A stretch of DNA of 64,000 nt from Aquisalimonas sp. 2447 (GTDB taxonomy: Bacteria > Pseudomonadota > Gammaproteobacteria > Nitrococcales > Aquisalimonadaceae): NCBI RefSeq assembly GCF_012044895.1, contig NZ_CP050695.1, positions 3,192,501 through 3,256,500 on the forward strand, in the 5' to 3' direction. The notes under the pieces are model-generated. The model had not been told where the DNA came from. It worked only from the letters and a program-made list of their open reading frames with translations, and did not search any database. Made by a program: the position numbers and the translations under genes. Of this stretch, positions 36,884 to 45,419 are shown in pieces (positions within the stretch are counted from its first letter, which is position 1; each line of letters starts with the position of its first letter).

Positions 36884-38146
36884 ATGCCACTGTTCACCCT
36901 TGGCCTCAACCACAAGAGCGCACCGCTGACGGTGCGCGAGCGCGTGGTGTTCGACGCCCAGCGCGTGGTTCCGGCGCTGGAACAGCTCAAGGAGCGCGAC
37001 GGGGTCCGGGAGGCGGCACTGATTTCCACCTGCAACCGCACCGAGGTGTACACCGTCCTCGAGGACTCGGTGGCGGCGAACTCCGTCCTGCACTGGCTGG
37101 CGGAGTCCCACCAGGTGGATCCGGGCTGGCTGCGCCCCTACATGTACATCCACCAGGACGCGGACATGGTGCGCCACCTGCTCCGCGTCACCCCCGGGCT
37201 GGATTCCCTGGTCCTGGGCGAGCCGCAGATCGGCGGTCAGGCGAAGACCGCCTACCAGGAGGCCCTGAATGCCGGCACCCTGGGACGCGTCCTGGATCGC
37301 CTGTTCCAGTACGCCTTCTCGGTATCGAAACAGATCCGCACCGAGACCGGCATCGGCTCCAACCCGGTCTCGGTGGCCTTTGCCGCCGTCACCCTTGCCC
37401 GGCAGATCTTCGGCAATCTGGACGGCTACACCGGCCTGCTGATCGGCGCCGGGGAAACCATCGAGCTCACCGCCCGTCACCTGCACGAGCAGGGCATGCG
37501 CCGGTTCATCGTCGCCAACCGCAGCCGCGAGCGGGCCCGGGAGCTGGCCGAGCAGTATGGCGGTCAAGCCATTGATCTGGGTGCCCTGCCCGACCATGTG
37601 GCCGAGGCGGACGTGATCATCTCGTCCACCGGCAGCCAGCTTCCGCTGCTGGGCAAGGGCAGCGTCGAGCGCGCCGTGCGCCGGCGCAAGCACAAGCCGA
37701 TATTCATGGTGGATATCGCCGTGCCACGGGATATCGAACCGGAAGTGGGCCAGCTTGACGACGTATACCTCTACACGGTGGACGACCTGCAAGAGGTCAT
37801 CGCCGACAATATGCGGTCCCGCCAGGAGGCCGCGCGGCAGGCCGAGGAGATCATCGACCTGCAGGTGGAGCGTTTCCAGCAATGGCTGCGCAGCCTGGAT
37901 TCCGTGCCGGCGATCCGGCGCTACCGCGAACAGGGCGAAGCCCACCGCGACGAGATCCTCGCCCGGGCGCAGCGCCGGCTGAACCGGGGCGACGACCCCG
38001 CCGAGGTCATGGAGTACCTGGCCCATACCCTGGCCAACCGCCTCATGCACCAGCCAACGGCACGGCTGCGGGAGGCCAGTGAAAACGGCCGTGCTGACCT
38101 GCTGGAATCGGGCCGCTTCCTTCTCGGCATCGACGATCAGCAATAG
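36884..38146 (+). CDS. hemA: Glutamyl-tRNA reductase
   Basis: HemA (420 aa) reduces Glu-tRNA to glutamate-1-semialdehyde, the first step of C5 haem synthesis. LFTLGLNHKSAPLTVRERV begins the catalytic domain and STCNRTEVY holds the active-site cysteine. An NADPH-binding Rossmann domain (LLIGAGETIELTARHLHEQG) and a C-terminal dimerisation helix follow. I chose the ATG at 36884 by family alignment; ATGs at 36857 and 36869 would add 5 to 9 residues. It is followed by prfA, the usual pair. Confidence 0.95.
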   Translation: MPLFTLGLNHKSAPLTVRERVVFDAQRVVPALEQLKERDGVREAALISTCNRTEVYTVLEDSVAANSVLHWLAESHQVDPGWLRPYMYIHQDADMVRHLLRVTPGLDSLVLGEPQIGGQAKTAYQEALNAGTLGRVLDRLFQYAFSVSKQIRTETGIGSNPVSVAFAAVTLARQIFGNLDGYTGLLIGAGETIELTARHLHEQGMRRFIVANRSRERARELAEQYGGQAIDLGALPDHVAEADVIISSTGSQLPLLGKGSVERAVRRRKHKPIFMVDIAVPRDIEPEVGQLDDVYLYTVDDLQEVIADNMRSRQEAARQAEEIIDLQVERFQQWLRSLDSVPAIRRYREQGEAHRDEILARAQRRLNRGDDPAEVMEYLAHTLANRLMHQPTARLREASENGRADLLESGRFLLGIDDQQ

Positions 38147-38154
38147 GGAGCGCG

Positions 38155-38230
38155 GCTAGTGTCCTGTCCCCGAAGTGCGAGGACAGGCAAAATACAACGT
38201 ACTTCGGGGACACGGGGACAGGACACTAGC
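38155..38230. repeat. Palindromic MITE-like element between hemA and prfA
   Basis: An 18-base perfect inverted repeat (GCTAGTGTCCTGTCCCCG at 38155-38172, its complement at 38213-38230) encloses 40 bases. An alternative inner pairing, CCCCGAAGT (38168-38176) with ACTTCGGGG (38201-38209), shares bases with it. The right arm ends one base before the prfA start codon and contains the AGGA that best serves as its ribosome-binding site. Confidence 0.8.
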
Positions 38231-38231
38231 G

Positions 38232-39329
38232 GTGAAGGCATCCATCCACGACCGGCTGGAGCAGTTGCAGGAGCGTTTCGAGGAAATCTCGGGGCTCATG
38301 GCGCAGCCGGAGGTCATCCAAGACCAGCGACAGTTCCGGGAACTGTCCCGGGAATACGCGCGCCTGGAAACGCTGGTGGAGACGTTCCGCCGCTACCACC
38401 AGACGGAGGAGCAACTGGCCGCGGCCCGCGCCATGCAGGATGACGGCGATGCGGAGGTCCGCGCCATGGCCGAAGAGGAAACCGCGGACGCCGAACAGCG
38501 CCTGCAGGCACTGGAGCGGCAACTGGAAGTCCTGCTGCTGCCCACCGACCCCAATGACGAGGCCAACACCTACTTGGAGATCCGTGCGGGCACCGGCGGC
38601 GACGAGGCTGCCCTGTTCGCCGGCGATCTTTACCGCATGTACGCCCGCTACGCCGAGGCCCGGAGCTGGCGGCTGGAGGTCATCAGCGAGAGCCACGGCG
38701 AGCAGGGGGGTTACAAGGAGATTATCGTCAAGCTGGTGGGCGACGCCGTGTACTCCCGGCTCAAGTTCGAGTCCGGCGCCCACCGGGTTCAGCGGGTGCC
38801 GCAAACCGAGTCCCAGGGACGCATCCACACCTCTGCGTGCACCGTGGCGGTCATGCCCGAAGCGGACCAGCTGGAAGAGATCGAGATCAATGCCAACGAT
38901 CTCAAGGTGGACACGTTCCGCGCCTCCGGTGCCGGTGGCCAGCACGTCAACAAGACGGACTCCGCCATCCGCATGACGCATCTGCCCACGGGCATCGTGG
39001 TGGAGTGCCAGGAAGAGCGATCGCAGCACAAGAACCGCGCCAAGGCGCTGGCCTTCCTTCAGGCACGGCTCATGAACGACCAGCGCGCCCGGCAGGCGGC
39101 CGAGCAGAGCGAGCAGAGACGCTCCCTGGTGGGCAGCGGTGACCGCTCGGAACGCATCCGCACCTACAACTTCCCCCAGGGGCGGGTGACGGACCACCGC
39201 ATCAATCTCACGTTGTACAAGCTGGAAGACGTCATGGAGGGTGACCTGGACCCGGTGATCGGCCCGCTGATCCAGGAGCACCAGGCGAATCAGCTCGCGG
39301 CCATTGCCGGCGGCGAACAACCGCAGTGA
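38232..39329 (+). CDS. prfA: Peptide chain release factor 1
   Basis: RF1 (365 aa) terminates at UAG and UAA. The codon-recognition tripeptide is PQT (residues 190-192, PxT as in RF1) and the catalytic GGQ is at residues 235-237, with the glutamine that PrmC methylates. I start at GTG 38232 (then [11 protein letters not shown]) because upstream codons lie inside the palindromic element and show no similarity. Ribosome binding probably uses AGGA at 38220-38223, inside that element's right arm. Confidence 0.95.
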   Translation: MKASIHDRLEQLQERFEEISGLMAQPEVIQDQRQFRELSREYARLETLVETFRRYHQTEEQLAAARAMQDDGDAEVRAMAEEETADAEQRLQALERQLEVLLLPTDPNDEANTYLEIRAGTGGDEAALFAGDLYRMYARYAEARSWRLEVISESHGEQGGYKEIIVKLVGDAVYSRLKFESGAHRVQRVPQTESQGRIHTSACTVAVMPEADQLEEIEINANDLKVDTFRASGAGGQHVNKTDSAIRMTHLPTGIVVECQEERSQHKNRAKALAFLQARLMNDQRARQAAEQSEQRRSLVGSGDRSERIRTYNFPQGRVTDHRINLTLYKLEDVMEGDLDPVIGPLIQEHQANQLAAIAGGEQPQ

Positions 39330-39369
39330 GAATACTCCAGGCGACAGCGGCCCCGGGAAAGGGCGCCCC

Positions 39370-40254
39370 CTACTCCTGGTGACCCGCGGTCTGTCCGCGG
39401 CCTCCACCGGTGGCTTCCCACGTCATCCGGCGCAGCCACAACCGCTCACGCAGCCAGACCGCACCGCGCACCAGCACCACCAGCGCAATGCCGAACAACA
39501 CGATGGCCGGCCCGGAGGGCATATCCAGCCAGTACGACCCCAGCAGCCCGCCAGTGGACGTCACCAGCCCGGCACCCACGGCGACCAGCAGCACGGCAAG
39601 GAAACGGTTCGCGAGCATCAGGGCGATCAGGGGCGGGATGGTGAACAGCGCAATCAGCAGAATGATGCCAACCACCTGGATCAGCATGATCACGGACAGC
39701 GCCATGAGCACCAGCAGCAGCGTGGTCATGCGCCGCACCGGCACCCCCTGTACGGCGGCAAAGGTTTCGTCGAAAGCGACCGCCACCAGCGAGCGATAGA
39801 ACAACGCCAGCACACTCACCACCGCGATGGTCAGCGCCGCCAGCAGCTGCACGTCTCCGCGGCTGACAGTCAGAATGTCACCGAACAGGTAGGTCATGAG
39901 ACTGGGGGCGTAGCCCGGCGTCATGTGGATGAACACGATTCCGGTGGCCATGCCGCCAGCCCAAAGCAACCCGATCATGGCGTCCTGTGAGCGTGCCCGG
40001 CTCTCGCCCAGCCAGCCCAGCAGCAGGGCGGCCAGCACCGCCACAACCACGGCGCCGATGAGCGGATTCGCGCCCAGCCAGTAGCAGAAACCAAGACCGG
40101 CAAAGGCTGCATGACTGACCCCGCCGGCAATGAACACCAGGCGCTTGACCACCACGAAGGTGCCCACGGTGCCCGCCAGGATGCTGGCGAATACCGCCGC
40201 CAGCATTGCATTGCGCGCGAACTCGTAGCTGAACAGGCCGATCAGGTCACTCAT
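39370..40254 (-). CDS. znuB: Zinc ABC transporter permease ZnuB
   Basis: ZnuB (294 aa) is the membrane permease of the high-affinity zinc importer, with about eight hydrophobic helices and the ABC-3 family core. I start at the ATG complement 40252-40254 (MSDLIGLFSYEFARNAMLAA), overlapping znuC by eight bases; the long upstream frame is spurious. The gene ends 40 bases from the convergent prfA, with nothing notable between them. Confidence 0.94.
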   Translation of the reverse strand: MSDLIGLFSYEFARNAMLAAVFASILAGTVGTFVVVKRLVFIAGGVSHAAFAGLGFCYWLGANPLIGAVVVAVLAALLLGWLGESRARSQDAMIGLLWAGGMATGIVFIHMTPGYAPSLMTYLFGDILTVSRGDVQLLAALTIAVVSVLALFYRSLVAVAFDETFAAVQGVPVRRMTTLLLVLMALSVIMLIQVVGIILLIALFTIPPLIALMLANRFLAVLLVAVGAGLVTSTGGLLGSYWLDMPSGPAIVLFGIALVVLVRGAVWLRERLWLRRMTWEATGGGRGQTAGHQE

Positions 40255-41020
40255 GAACGTGGGCGTGCTGGTAGTCATGGTCGTGGAGGATACGGTGGGG
40301 GACGCCGTGGGCGATGAGCTCCACGGGGCAGCCATAGGCCTCGGCCAGATCGGCGTGACTGAGCTTCCCCGAACCGTGATAGAAGAGCTGGCGATTGACG
40401 CAGGCGATCTGCTTGACCTGGGAGGCAAAACCGGTGATGTCGTGGGTAATCACCACCACTGGAATCCGCCGGTTGAGCTCTGCCAGCACGCCTTCCAGCA
40501 CCTGGCGCGTTTCCGCATCCACCGAGGCGGTGGGTTCATCCAGGAACAGGATCGCCGGATCACCCACCAGCGCCCGGGCGATCAACGCCCGCTGCAGCTG
40601 GCCACCGGAGAGTTCAGCGATGGGCATGGCGGCGATCCGGTCCAGCTGCAGTCGCTCCAGCACCTGGTCCACGGCCCGGTAATCGGCATGGCGGTAGCGG
40701 CCCAGCAACCCGCCCCGACCCAGCCTCCCCATGAGGACGGCATCGCGCACTTGCACCGGGAAATTCTTGTCGAACGTGGAAAACTGCGGCACATAGCCGA
40801 CGGCACCCGGCACCAACGTCCGCGACCAGCGCACTGAACCCCGCCAGGGTGTCTCGAGCCCCAGGATCAGGCGCAGGAGTGTCGTCTTGCCGCCGCCGTT
40901 GGGGCCGATGACGGCCAGGAAGTCATCTCCGCCGACGCGCAGATTCACATCGCGCAGGATCGGCTCACGCTCATAGCCGAAACTCAGGTCGCGGACCTCC
41001 AGGACGGTATTCGCGTCCAT
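40247..41020 (-). CDS. znuC: Zinc ABC transporter ATPase ZnuC
   Basis: ZnuC (257 aa) powers zinc import. Walker A GPNGGGKTTL, ABC signature LSGGQLQRALIARAL and Walker B ILFLDEPTASVD are in order. The start is the ATG complement 41018-41020 (MDANTVLEVRDLSFGYE), eight bases after the znuA stop. Most of the longer open frame upstream overlaps znuA in another phase and was rejected. Confidence 0.95.
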   Translation of the reverse strand: MDANTVLEVRDLSFGYEREPILRDVNLRVGGDDFLAVIGPNGGGKTTLLRLILGLETPWRGSVRWSRTLVPGAVGYVPQFSTFDKNFPVQVRDAVLMGRLGRGGLLGRYRHADYRAVDQVLERLQLDRIAAMPIAELSGGQLQRALIARALVGDPAILFLDEPTASVDAETRQVLEGVLAELNRRIPVVVITHDITGFASQVKQIACVNRQLFYHGSGKLSHADLAEAYGCPVELIAHGVPHRILHDHDYQHAHVHE

Positions 41021-41028
41021 CGCCTCGC

Positions 41029-41928
41029 TCACGGGGCCAGCGCCTCGTGAATCGCCGCGGCCACCTCGTCCAGATTCTGGATCCAGTCCCGGGCCAGCGG
41101 ATCGGCGGTGCGCACCACGGCGTCGATCTCCCCGGCGATGACGCGCGCACTGCGCTCGGAAAATCCCTGCTGCACGAACACCACGCGCACGCCCTCGTCC
41201 TTCGCCTGCTCGATGAAGCGGGCCAGCTGCGCCGGCGACGGATCCCGCCCACCCGACTCGATGGCCACCTGTTCCAGATCGTACTCCCGGGCGAAGTATC
41301 CCCACGCCGGGTGATTGACCACGAAGCGCCGCTGCTCCAGCCCCTGGAAACGATCTCGGATAGAGGCGTCCAGCGCGTCCAGATCGTCCAGAAAGGCCTC
41401 CAGGCGCTGCCGGTACTCCTCTTCGCCCTCCGGGTCCACGGCGACCAGGGCCTCCGTCAGGGGCTCGGCTGCCCGGCGCATGATGGCTGGTGACACCCAC
41501 AGGTGTGGATCGGTCTCGCCATGATCGTGGGCGTCGCCATCACCATGATGGTCGTGATCGTGGTCATGGTCCTCCATGGCCATCAACTCGACACCGGAAG
41601 AGAGATCCACGATTTCCACCGACCGATCCTGCTCTTCGACATGCCGCAGGAAGCGATGCTCGAAGGCCAGATCCGGATGCCCCACCTTGAAATAGATACG
41701 GCCGTCATCCAGTGCCATGAGCTGCCGTGGAGACAGCGAAAAGGTGTGCGGCGACTGCCCTGGCTGGATCATCACCGAGACATCCACCCGGTCACCACCG
41801 ATGGCCTCGACCAGCTGCGCCTGAGGCGGCACGCTGACCGTGACCGGCACTTTCGCCACCGCTACGGCGGGGAACAGAAAAAGTACAGCGAGCCAGAAGC
41901 CTTGCAGATTGGGGAGAGCGTTGCGCAT
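41029..41928 (-). CDS. znuA: Zinc ABC transporter substrate-binding protein ZnuA
   Basis: ZnuA (299 aa) is the periplasmic zinc-binding protein. It has a Sec signal (about residues 1-25, ending AVAVAK), zinc-ligand histidines in SPHTFSLS, ETDPHLWVSP and VNHPAWGY, and the typical His/Asp-rich mobile loop MAMEDHDHDHDHHGDGDAHD (about residues 115-134). It is the first gene of znuA-znuC-znuB and is preceded by a Zur-like site. Confidence 0.96.
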   Translation of the reverse strand: MRNALPNLQGFWLAVLFLFPAVAVAKVPVTVSVPPQAQLVEAIGGDRVDVSVMIQPGQSPHTFSLSPRQLMALDDGRIYFKVGHPDLAFEHRFLRHVEEQDRSVEIVDLSSGVELMAMEDHDHDHDHHGDGDAHDHGETDPHLWVSPAIMRRAAEPLTEALVAVDPEGEEEYRQRLEAFLDDLDALDASIRDRFQGLEQRRFVVNHPAWGYFAREYDLEQVAIESGGRDPSPAQLARFIEQAKDEGVRVVFVQQGFSERSARVIAGEIDAVVRTADPLARDWIQNLDEVAAAIHEALAP

Positions 41929-41943
41929 GGGCGATCAGCCGAC

Positions 41944-41980
41944 ATCATAGCAATGGATGATGTGCAACATGATAACATTT
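41944..41980 (-). promoter_or_regulatory. znuA promoter with Zur-like operator
   Basis: On the minus strand AAATGTTATCATGTTGCA (41963-41980) resembles the AT-rich interrupted palindrome (ATGTTAT...ATAACAT type) bound by the zinc repressor Zur. Directly downstream is an extended -10, TGCTATGAT (TATGAT complement 41944-41949). The operator would cover the -35 region, matching repression of znuACB by zinc. The second half-site is degenerate. Confidence 0.5.
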
Positions 41981-42011
41981 TGGGTTGTCGCTGACACGCC
42001 CCCGCCCAACG

Positions 42012-42049
42012 CAAGAGCGGGCTGGCGCGCACGCGCCAACCCGCTCTTG
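42012..42049. terminator. Long hairpin after dksA
   Basis: CAAGAGCGGGCTGGCGCG (42012-42029) pairs with 42032-42049 over 18 positions with one G-T mismatch. It lies 26 bases after the dksA stop and about 85 upstream of znuA. No strong U-run follows on either strand, but the stem is stable enough to end dksA transcription or protect its 3' end and insulate znuA. Confidence 0.6.
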
Positions 42050-42074
42050 TAGTCCGCGTGACCCAGCTGTGGCG

Positions 42075-42506
42075 TCAGGCCACCCGCTGCTTCTCGCGGT
42101 GCTCTTCCAGCGTCTTGCAGTCGATGCACAGGGTGGCGGTCGGCCGCGCTTCCAGGCGCCGCAGGCCGATCTCGACCCCGCACTGCTCGCAGTAGCCGTA
42201 GTCCTCCTTGCGGATGGCCTCCAGTGTCTGGTCGATCTTGCGAATCAGCTTGCGCTCACGGTCCCGGGTACGCAGCTCCAGGGCGAATTCTTCTTCCTGG
42301 GTGGCGCGATCCGCAGGATCCGCGTAGTTGGTGGCATCATCGCGCATGTGATGCACCGTGCGTTCCACCTCTTCCTGGAGCTGACGCTTCCAGGCGAGCA
42401 GCAGTTGCCGGAAGTGCTCCAGCTGCTCGGCGCTCATGTATTCCTCGCCCTCCGCCTGCTGGTAGGGGGCAATATCTTCAACCGGCATTCTGTTCTTCTG
42501 GTTCAT
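42075..42506 (-). CDS. dksA: RNA polymerase-binding transcription factor DksA
   Basis: DksA (143 aa) binds the secondary channel of RNA polymerase and potentiates ppGpp at stringent promoters. The coiled coil with YADPADRATQEEEFALELR carries the DPADRA-like tip, and the four-cysteine zinc finger is CEQC...CIDC (canonical form, not the zinc-free DksA2). Its promoter is at 42617-42645, leaving a leader of about 100 bases with a GGTCCC/GGGACC hairpin (42528-42542). Confidence 0.96.
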   Translation of the reverse strand: MNQKNRMPVEDIAPYQQAEGEEYMSAEQLEHFRQLLLAWKRQLQEEVERTVHHMRDDATNYADPADRATQEEEFALELRTRDRERKLIRKIDQTLEAIRKEDYGYCEQCGVEIGLRRLEARPTATLCIDCKTLEEHREKQRVA

Positions 42507-42616
42507 GACCTTGGTCCTCCGTTGTTCGGTCCCGCCGGGACCACCCTGGCTGGCTGTCCCTGCCCCGTCACCCAGGGGTCCGGGTCGTGCAGAGTGACCG
42601 CCCTGCGGACGGCTCC

Positions 42617-42645
42617 TTTATATCAGTGCCGCACGGGCAGCGCAA
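42617..42645 (-). promoter_or_regulatory. Promoter of dksA
   Basis: TTGCGC (complement 42640-42645), a 17-base spacer and TATAAA (complement 42617-42622) with an upstream TGA, giving an extended -10. It lies in the 146-base aroG-dksA spacer and is the best sigma-70 match there. Confidence 0.6.
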
Positions 42646-42652
42646 AGGCCGC

Positions 42653-43744
42653 TCAGCACTCCATGCGGCGACTCAGCACGGGCTGCAGGCGTTCCGCCAT
42701 GTCGCGCACGGCCTGCTCGGTGGTCTCCCAGTCGATGCACGGATCAGTGACGGAAACGCCGTACTCCAGCGTCGAGACATCGTCGCCGAGCTTCTGGTTC
42801 CCCCAGCCGATATTGCTCTCCACCATCATGCCCACGAGGGAGCGGTTGCCTTCCGTGATCTGGTTCACGAGATTGTCCAGCACCAGCGGCTGCAGGGCGG
42901 GGTCCTTGTTGCAGTTGGCATGACTGCAGTCCACTGCAATGTTCGCCGGCAGACCGGCCTCGGCCAGCTCCTTTTCGCACACGGAGACGCTGACAGAGTC
43001 GTAGTTGGGCTTGCCGCCGCCCCCTCGCAGGACCAGGTGACCGTAAGCGTTGCCCCGGGTACGGATGATGGAGCACTGTCCCTGGTAGTTAATGCCCAGG
43101 AAGCTATGCGGATTGGCCACCGAATGCAGGGCGTTGATGGCGGTGGTCAGGTTGCCGTCGGTGCCGTTCTTGAAGCCCACCGGCGTCGACAGCCCGCTGG
43201 CCATCTCGCGATGCGTCTGGGATTCGGTGGTGCGTGCACCGATGGCCGTCCACGTAATCAGGTCCGAGATGTACTGCGGCGTGATCGGGTCCAGCGCCTC
43301 GGTGGCGGTGGGCAGCCCCATTTCGGCGAACTCCAGCAGCAGCTGTCGGGCGTTGTAGAGGCCCTCATCGATACGAAAGGAGTCGTCCATGTGCGGGTCG
43401 TTGATGAAGCCCTTCCAGCCCACCGTGGTCCGCGGCTTCTCGAAGTACACCCGCATGATCACGAACACCGAGTCGCTGACCTCGTCGGCCAGGCGCTTGA
43501 GACGACGCGCATAGTCACGCGCCGCCGCGGTGTCGTGAATGGAGCAGGGCCCCACCACCAGGAACACGCGGGGATCACGGCGATCGAGAATCTGCTCTAC
43601 CTGCCGGCGCCCGGCCAGCACGGTCTCCCGCGCCTGGTCGGTCAGGGGCAACCTGGCATGGATTTCCTCGGGGGTGGGCAGCAGTTCCTGCGCCAGGACG
43701 TTGACGTTGTCAATCGAGCCGTTGACGGCAGCTGGATCAACCAT
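42653..43744 (-). CDS. aroG: 3-deoxy-7-phosphoheptulonate synthase (AroG/F/H type)
   Basis: Class I-alpha DAHP synthase (363 aa) condenses PEP and erythrose 4-phosphate, the first step of aromatic amino-acid synthesis. VGPCSIHD, MRVYFEKPRTTVGWKG, GARTTESQTHREMASGL and VDCSHANCNKD are family signatures with the metal and substrate ligands. I start at the ATG complement 43742-43744, which has AGGTGA seven bases upstream, rather than 12 codons earlier. Which of the three feedback types (Phe, Tyr, Trp) it is cannot be told by eye. Confidence 0.95.
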   Translation of the reverse strand: MVDPAAVNGSIDNVNVLAQELLPTPEEIHARLPLTDQARETVLAGRRQVEQILDRRDPRVFLVVGPCSIHDTAAARDYARRLKRLADEVSDSVFVIMRVYFEKPRTTVGWKGFINDPHMDDSFRIDEGLYNARQLLLEFAEMGLPTATEALDPITPQYISDLITWTAIGARTTESQTHREMASGLSTPVGFKNGTDGNLTTAINALHSVANPHSFLGINYQGQCSIIRTRGNAYGHLVLRGGGGKPNYDSVSVSVCEKELAEAGLPANIAVDCSHANCNKDPALQPLVLDNLVNQITEGNRSLVGMMVESNIGWGNQKLGDDVSTLEYGVSVTDPCIDWETTEQAVRDMAERLQPVLSRRMEC

Positions 43745-43804
43745 AGGGGATTCACCTGGTTCCGATTGAGAACCGCTCATGGTAGCGACACGAAGTCCGC
43801 TTGG

Positions 43805-44980
43805 CTATGCCGCGGAGGCGTCGACGAAACGGCCGTCACCCGCTGCCTGCAATGAAACGCGGACACCACCACCGTCAGCATCCACCAGCACCCGCCCCAC
43901 CTCGGGCCGCGCCGGCACCTGGAACAGGGCATCCAGCAGCAGCCACTCCACTTCGGCCCGCAGGCCGCGGGCGCCACAGCCCCGCCGTGCGGCGGCGGCT
44001 GCAATGGTCTCCAGGGCCGCCGGCGTTACCTGCAAGTCACAGTCATCCATGGCCAGCAGTGCCTGCATCTGCCGCAACGGCGCATCCGGCGGCTCGCTGA
44101 GCAGGCGGCAAAGCTCTGTCCGGTCCAGCGCACGCAGTGGCACATGCACCGGAAAACGCCCGATGAACTCCGGAATCAGCCCCTGCTCCAGCAACCAGTC
44201 CTCCACCGACTGTGGGTCGGCGACGTCTCTCCCGGACAACGGTGACGCCCCGCGGAACGCCCCGCCGGCGACAAACAGCAACTCGCTGGTGTCCACCACC
44301 AGCGTGCGACCTCCCGGTGCGGCGACGCTGACGCGACGCCCCTCGAGCACCTGCAGCAGGGCCTGCTGGACCGCCCGCCCCCGGCCGTCGGCGTCATCGC
44401 CGCCGAGCTTGTCCACCTCGTCAATGTAAACAATGCCCCGCGCGGCGCAGGCGGGATCCCAGTCGCAATCACGCAGCACGGACTGGAGAACACTCTCCGT
44501 CCCTGCGCCCTGGAACCCGTTGGGTGTCAGCACGGTGGCGTCCACGACCCCGAAAGGCACATCCAGACAGCGTGCCAGGGTCTCCAGAAGGTGGGTCTTG
44601 CCGCTCCCCGGGGGGCCGCTCAGCAGCAGATTGGTCTTGCCCGGCGCCTCATCCAGGCCGTGCATGCTACGCCAGGCCAGACGCTTGTAGTGGTTGTGGA
44701 CCTGTACCGCCAGCACCCGCTTGGCATGATCCTGCCCCAGAACCCGCTGATCCAGCCAGGCGCGAATGCACGCCGGTGACGGCAACTCGCGCACCCGGTC
44801 ACGCAACCACTGGCTGCGATGGAGCTCCAGCTCGTCGCGGAGTACGGCAGCGCAATCATTGCACATGGCCGCCTCATGGCCGGCCACGAAACCATCCACG
44901 GTTTCTGCATCCCGGCGGCAGAACGCGCAGATCTCCAGACGCGACAGGAAGTCATGTGCGCGCAGCGCAGACAGATCCAT
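43805..44980 (-). CDS. ClpX-like AAA+ ATPase lacking the ClpP-docking loop
   Basis: A 391-aa relative of ClpX. It has a four-cysteine zinc-binding domain (C18, C21, C40, C43), Walker A GPPGSGKT (122-129), Walker B IVYIDEVD (183-190), the arginine-finger segment GLIPEFIGRFP (267-277) and sensor-2 GARGLR (336-341). Compared with ClpX, the pore loop GYVG reads GFQG (155-158), the RKH loop is deleted (APGGRTLVVDTS at 221-232), and the stretch between GGAF and LIPEFIGR is about 25 residues shorter and lacks the IGF tripeptide that binds ClpP. It probably remodels proteins without ClpP. It has a strong GGGAGG ribosome-binding site and is not next to clpP. Confidence 0.85.
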   Translation of the reverse strand: MDLSALRAHDFLSRLEICAFCRRDAETVDGFVAGHEAAMCNDCAAVLRDELELHRSQWLRDRVRELPSPACIRAWLDQRVLGQDHAKRVLAVQVHNHYKRLAWRSMHGLDEAPGKTNLLLSGPPGSGKTHLLETLARCLDVPFGVVDATVLTPNGFQGAGTESVLQSVLRDCDWDPACAARGIVYIDEVDKLGGDDADGRGRAVQQALLQVLEGRRVSVAAPGGRTLVVDTSELLFVAGGAFRGASPLSGRDVADPQSVEDWLLEQGLIPEFIGRFPVHVPLRALDRTELCRLLSEPPDAPLRQMQALLAMDDCDLQVTPAALETIAAAAARRGCGARGLRAEVEWLLLDALFQVPARPEVGRVLVDADGGGVRVSLQAAGDGRFVDASAA

Positions 44981-45041
44981 GGGTATCCTCCCGGCTCACC
45001 AACGACCAAGCCCCGCCCCGGGACCGACGTCTCTGGCTGAG

Positions 45042-45071
45042 TTGAACGGCAGCTGCGCGGGTTTCTTTAAT
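45042..45071 (+). promoter_or_regulatory. Promoter of trm112-prmC
   Basis: TTGAAC (45042-45047), an 18-base spacer and TTTAAT (45066-45071, five of six to TATAAT) lie in the 172-base divergent region between the ClpX-like gene and the Trm112 gene, about 80 bases before the ATG at 45153. Confidence 0.45.
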
Positions 45072-45152
45072 TCGCCGGCAGTGACATACCGGCGACAGCC
45101 GGCGGCGGCGCGCGGTATCATGGCGGCCTGCCCACAACGCAACGAGAGCCCC

Positions 45153-45419
45153 ATGTCCATCGATCGCAAGCTACTGGAGATTCTCTGCTGTCCGGTGACC
45201 AAGATCCCGGTGGAGCCCCTGCCACGGGAGCGGCTCGAGGCGCTCAATGCCCTCATCAAGGAGGGCCAGGCGCACTACCAGGACGGCACCCAGGTCACCG
45301 GTGCGGTCCGCGAAGCGCTGATCACCGAGAACGGCGAACGCATCTACCTGGTGGATGACGGCATCCCGGTCATGCTGGAGGAGCGTGCCCTGACCGCCCG
45401 CGGTCTCGGCTGGATCTGA
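45153..45419 (+). CDS. Trm112-family protein (UPF0434/YcaR-like, long form)
   Basis: An 88-aa small protein beginning MSIDRKLLEILCCPVTKIPV and ending with the family block ENGERIYLVDDGIPVMLEE. It is longer than E. coli YcaR (60 aa) because of an insert LPRERLEALNALIKEGQAHY, and it keeps only the CC pair of the usual zinc cysteines, so it is unlikely to bind zinc in the standard way. Eukaryotic Trm112 activates several methyltransferases, including the one that modifies the release-factor GGQ. Here the gene overlaps prmC by one base (TGATG). Confidence 0.85.
   Translation: MSIDRKLLEILCCPVTKIPVEPLPRERLEALNALIKEGQAHYQDGTQVTGAVREALITENGERIYLVDDGIPVMLEERALTARGLGWI

Noticed and set aside
41020-41500. 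160-codon N-terminal extension of znuC
   Set aside because: Lies in another frame of znuA and is Gly/Arg-rich; the internal ATG at 41020 gives a normal-length ZnuC.
44166-44180. An internal frameshift in the ClpX-like gene as the cause of the missing loop
   Set aside because: The frame is continuous and both sides of the deletion align with ClpX without a shift, so an in-frame loss is the simpler reading.
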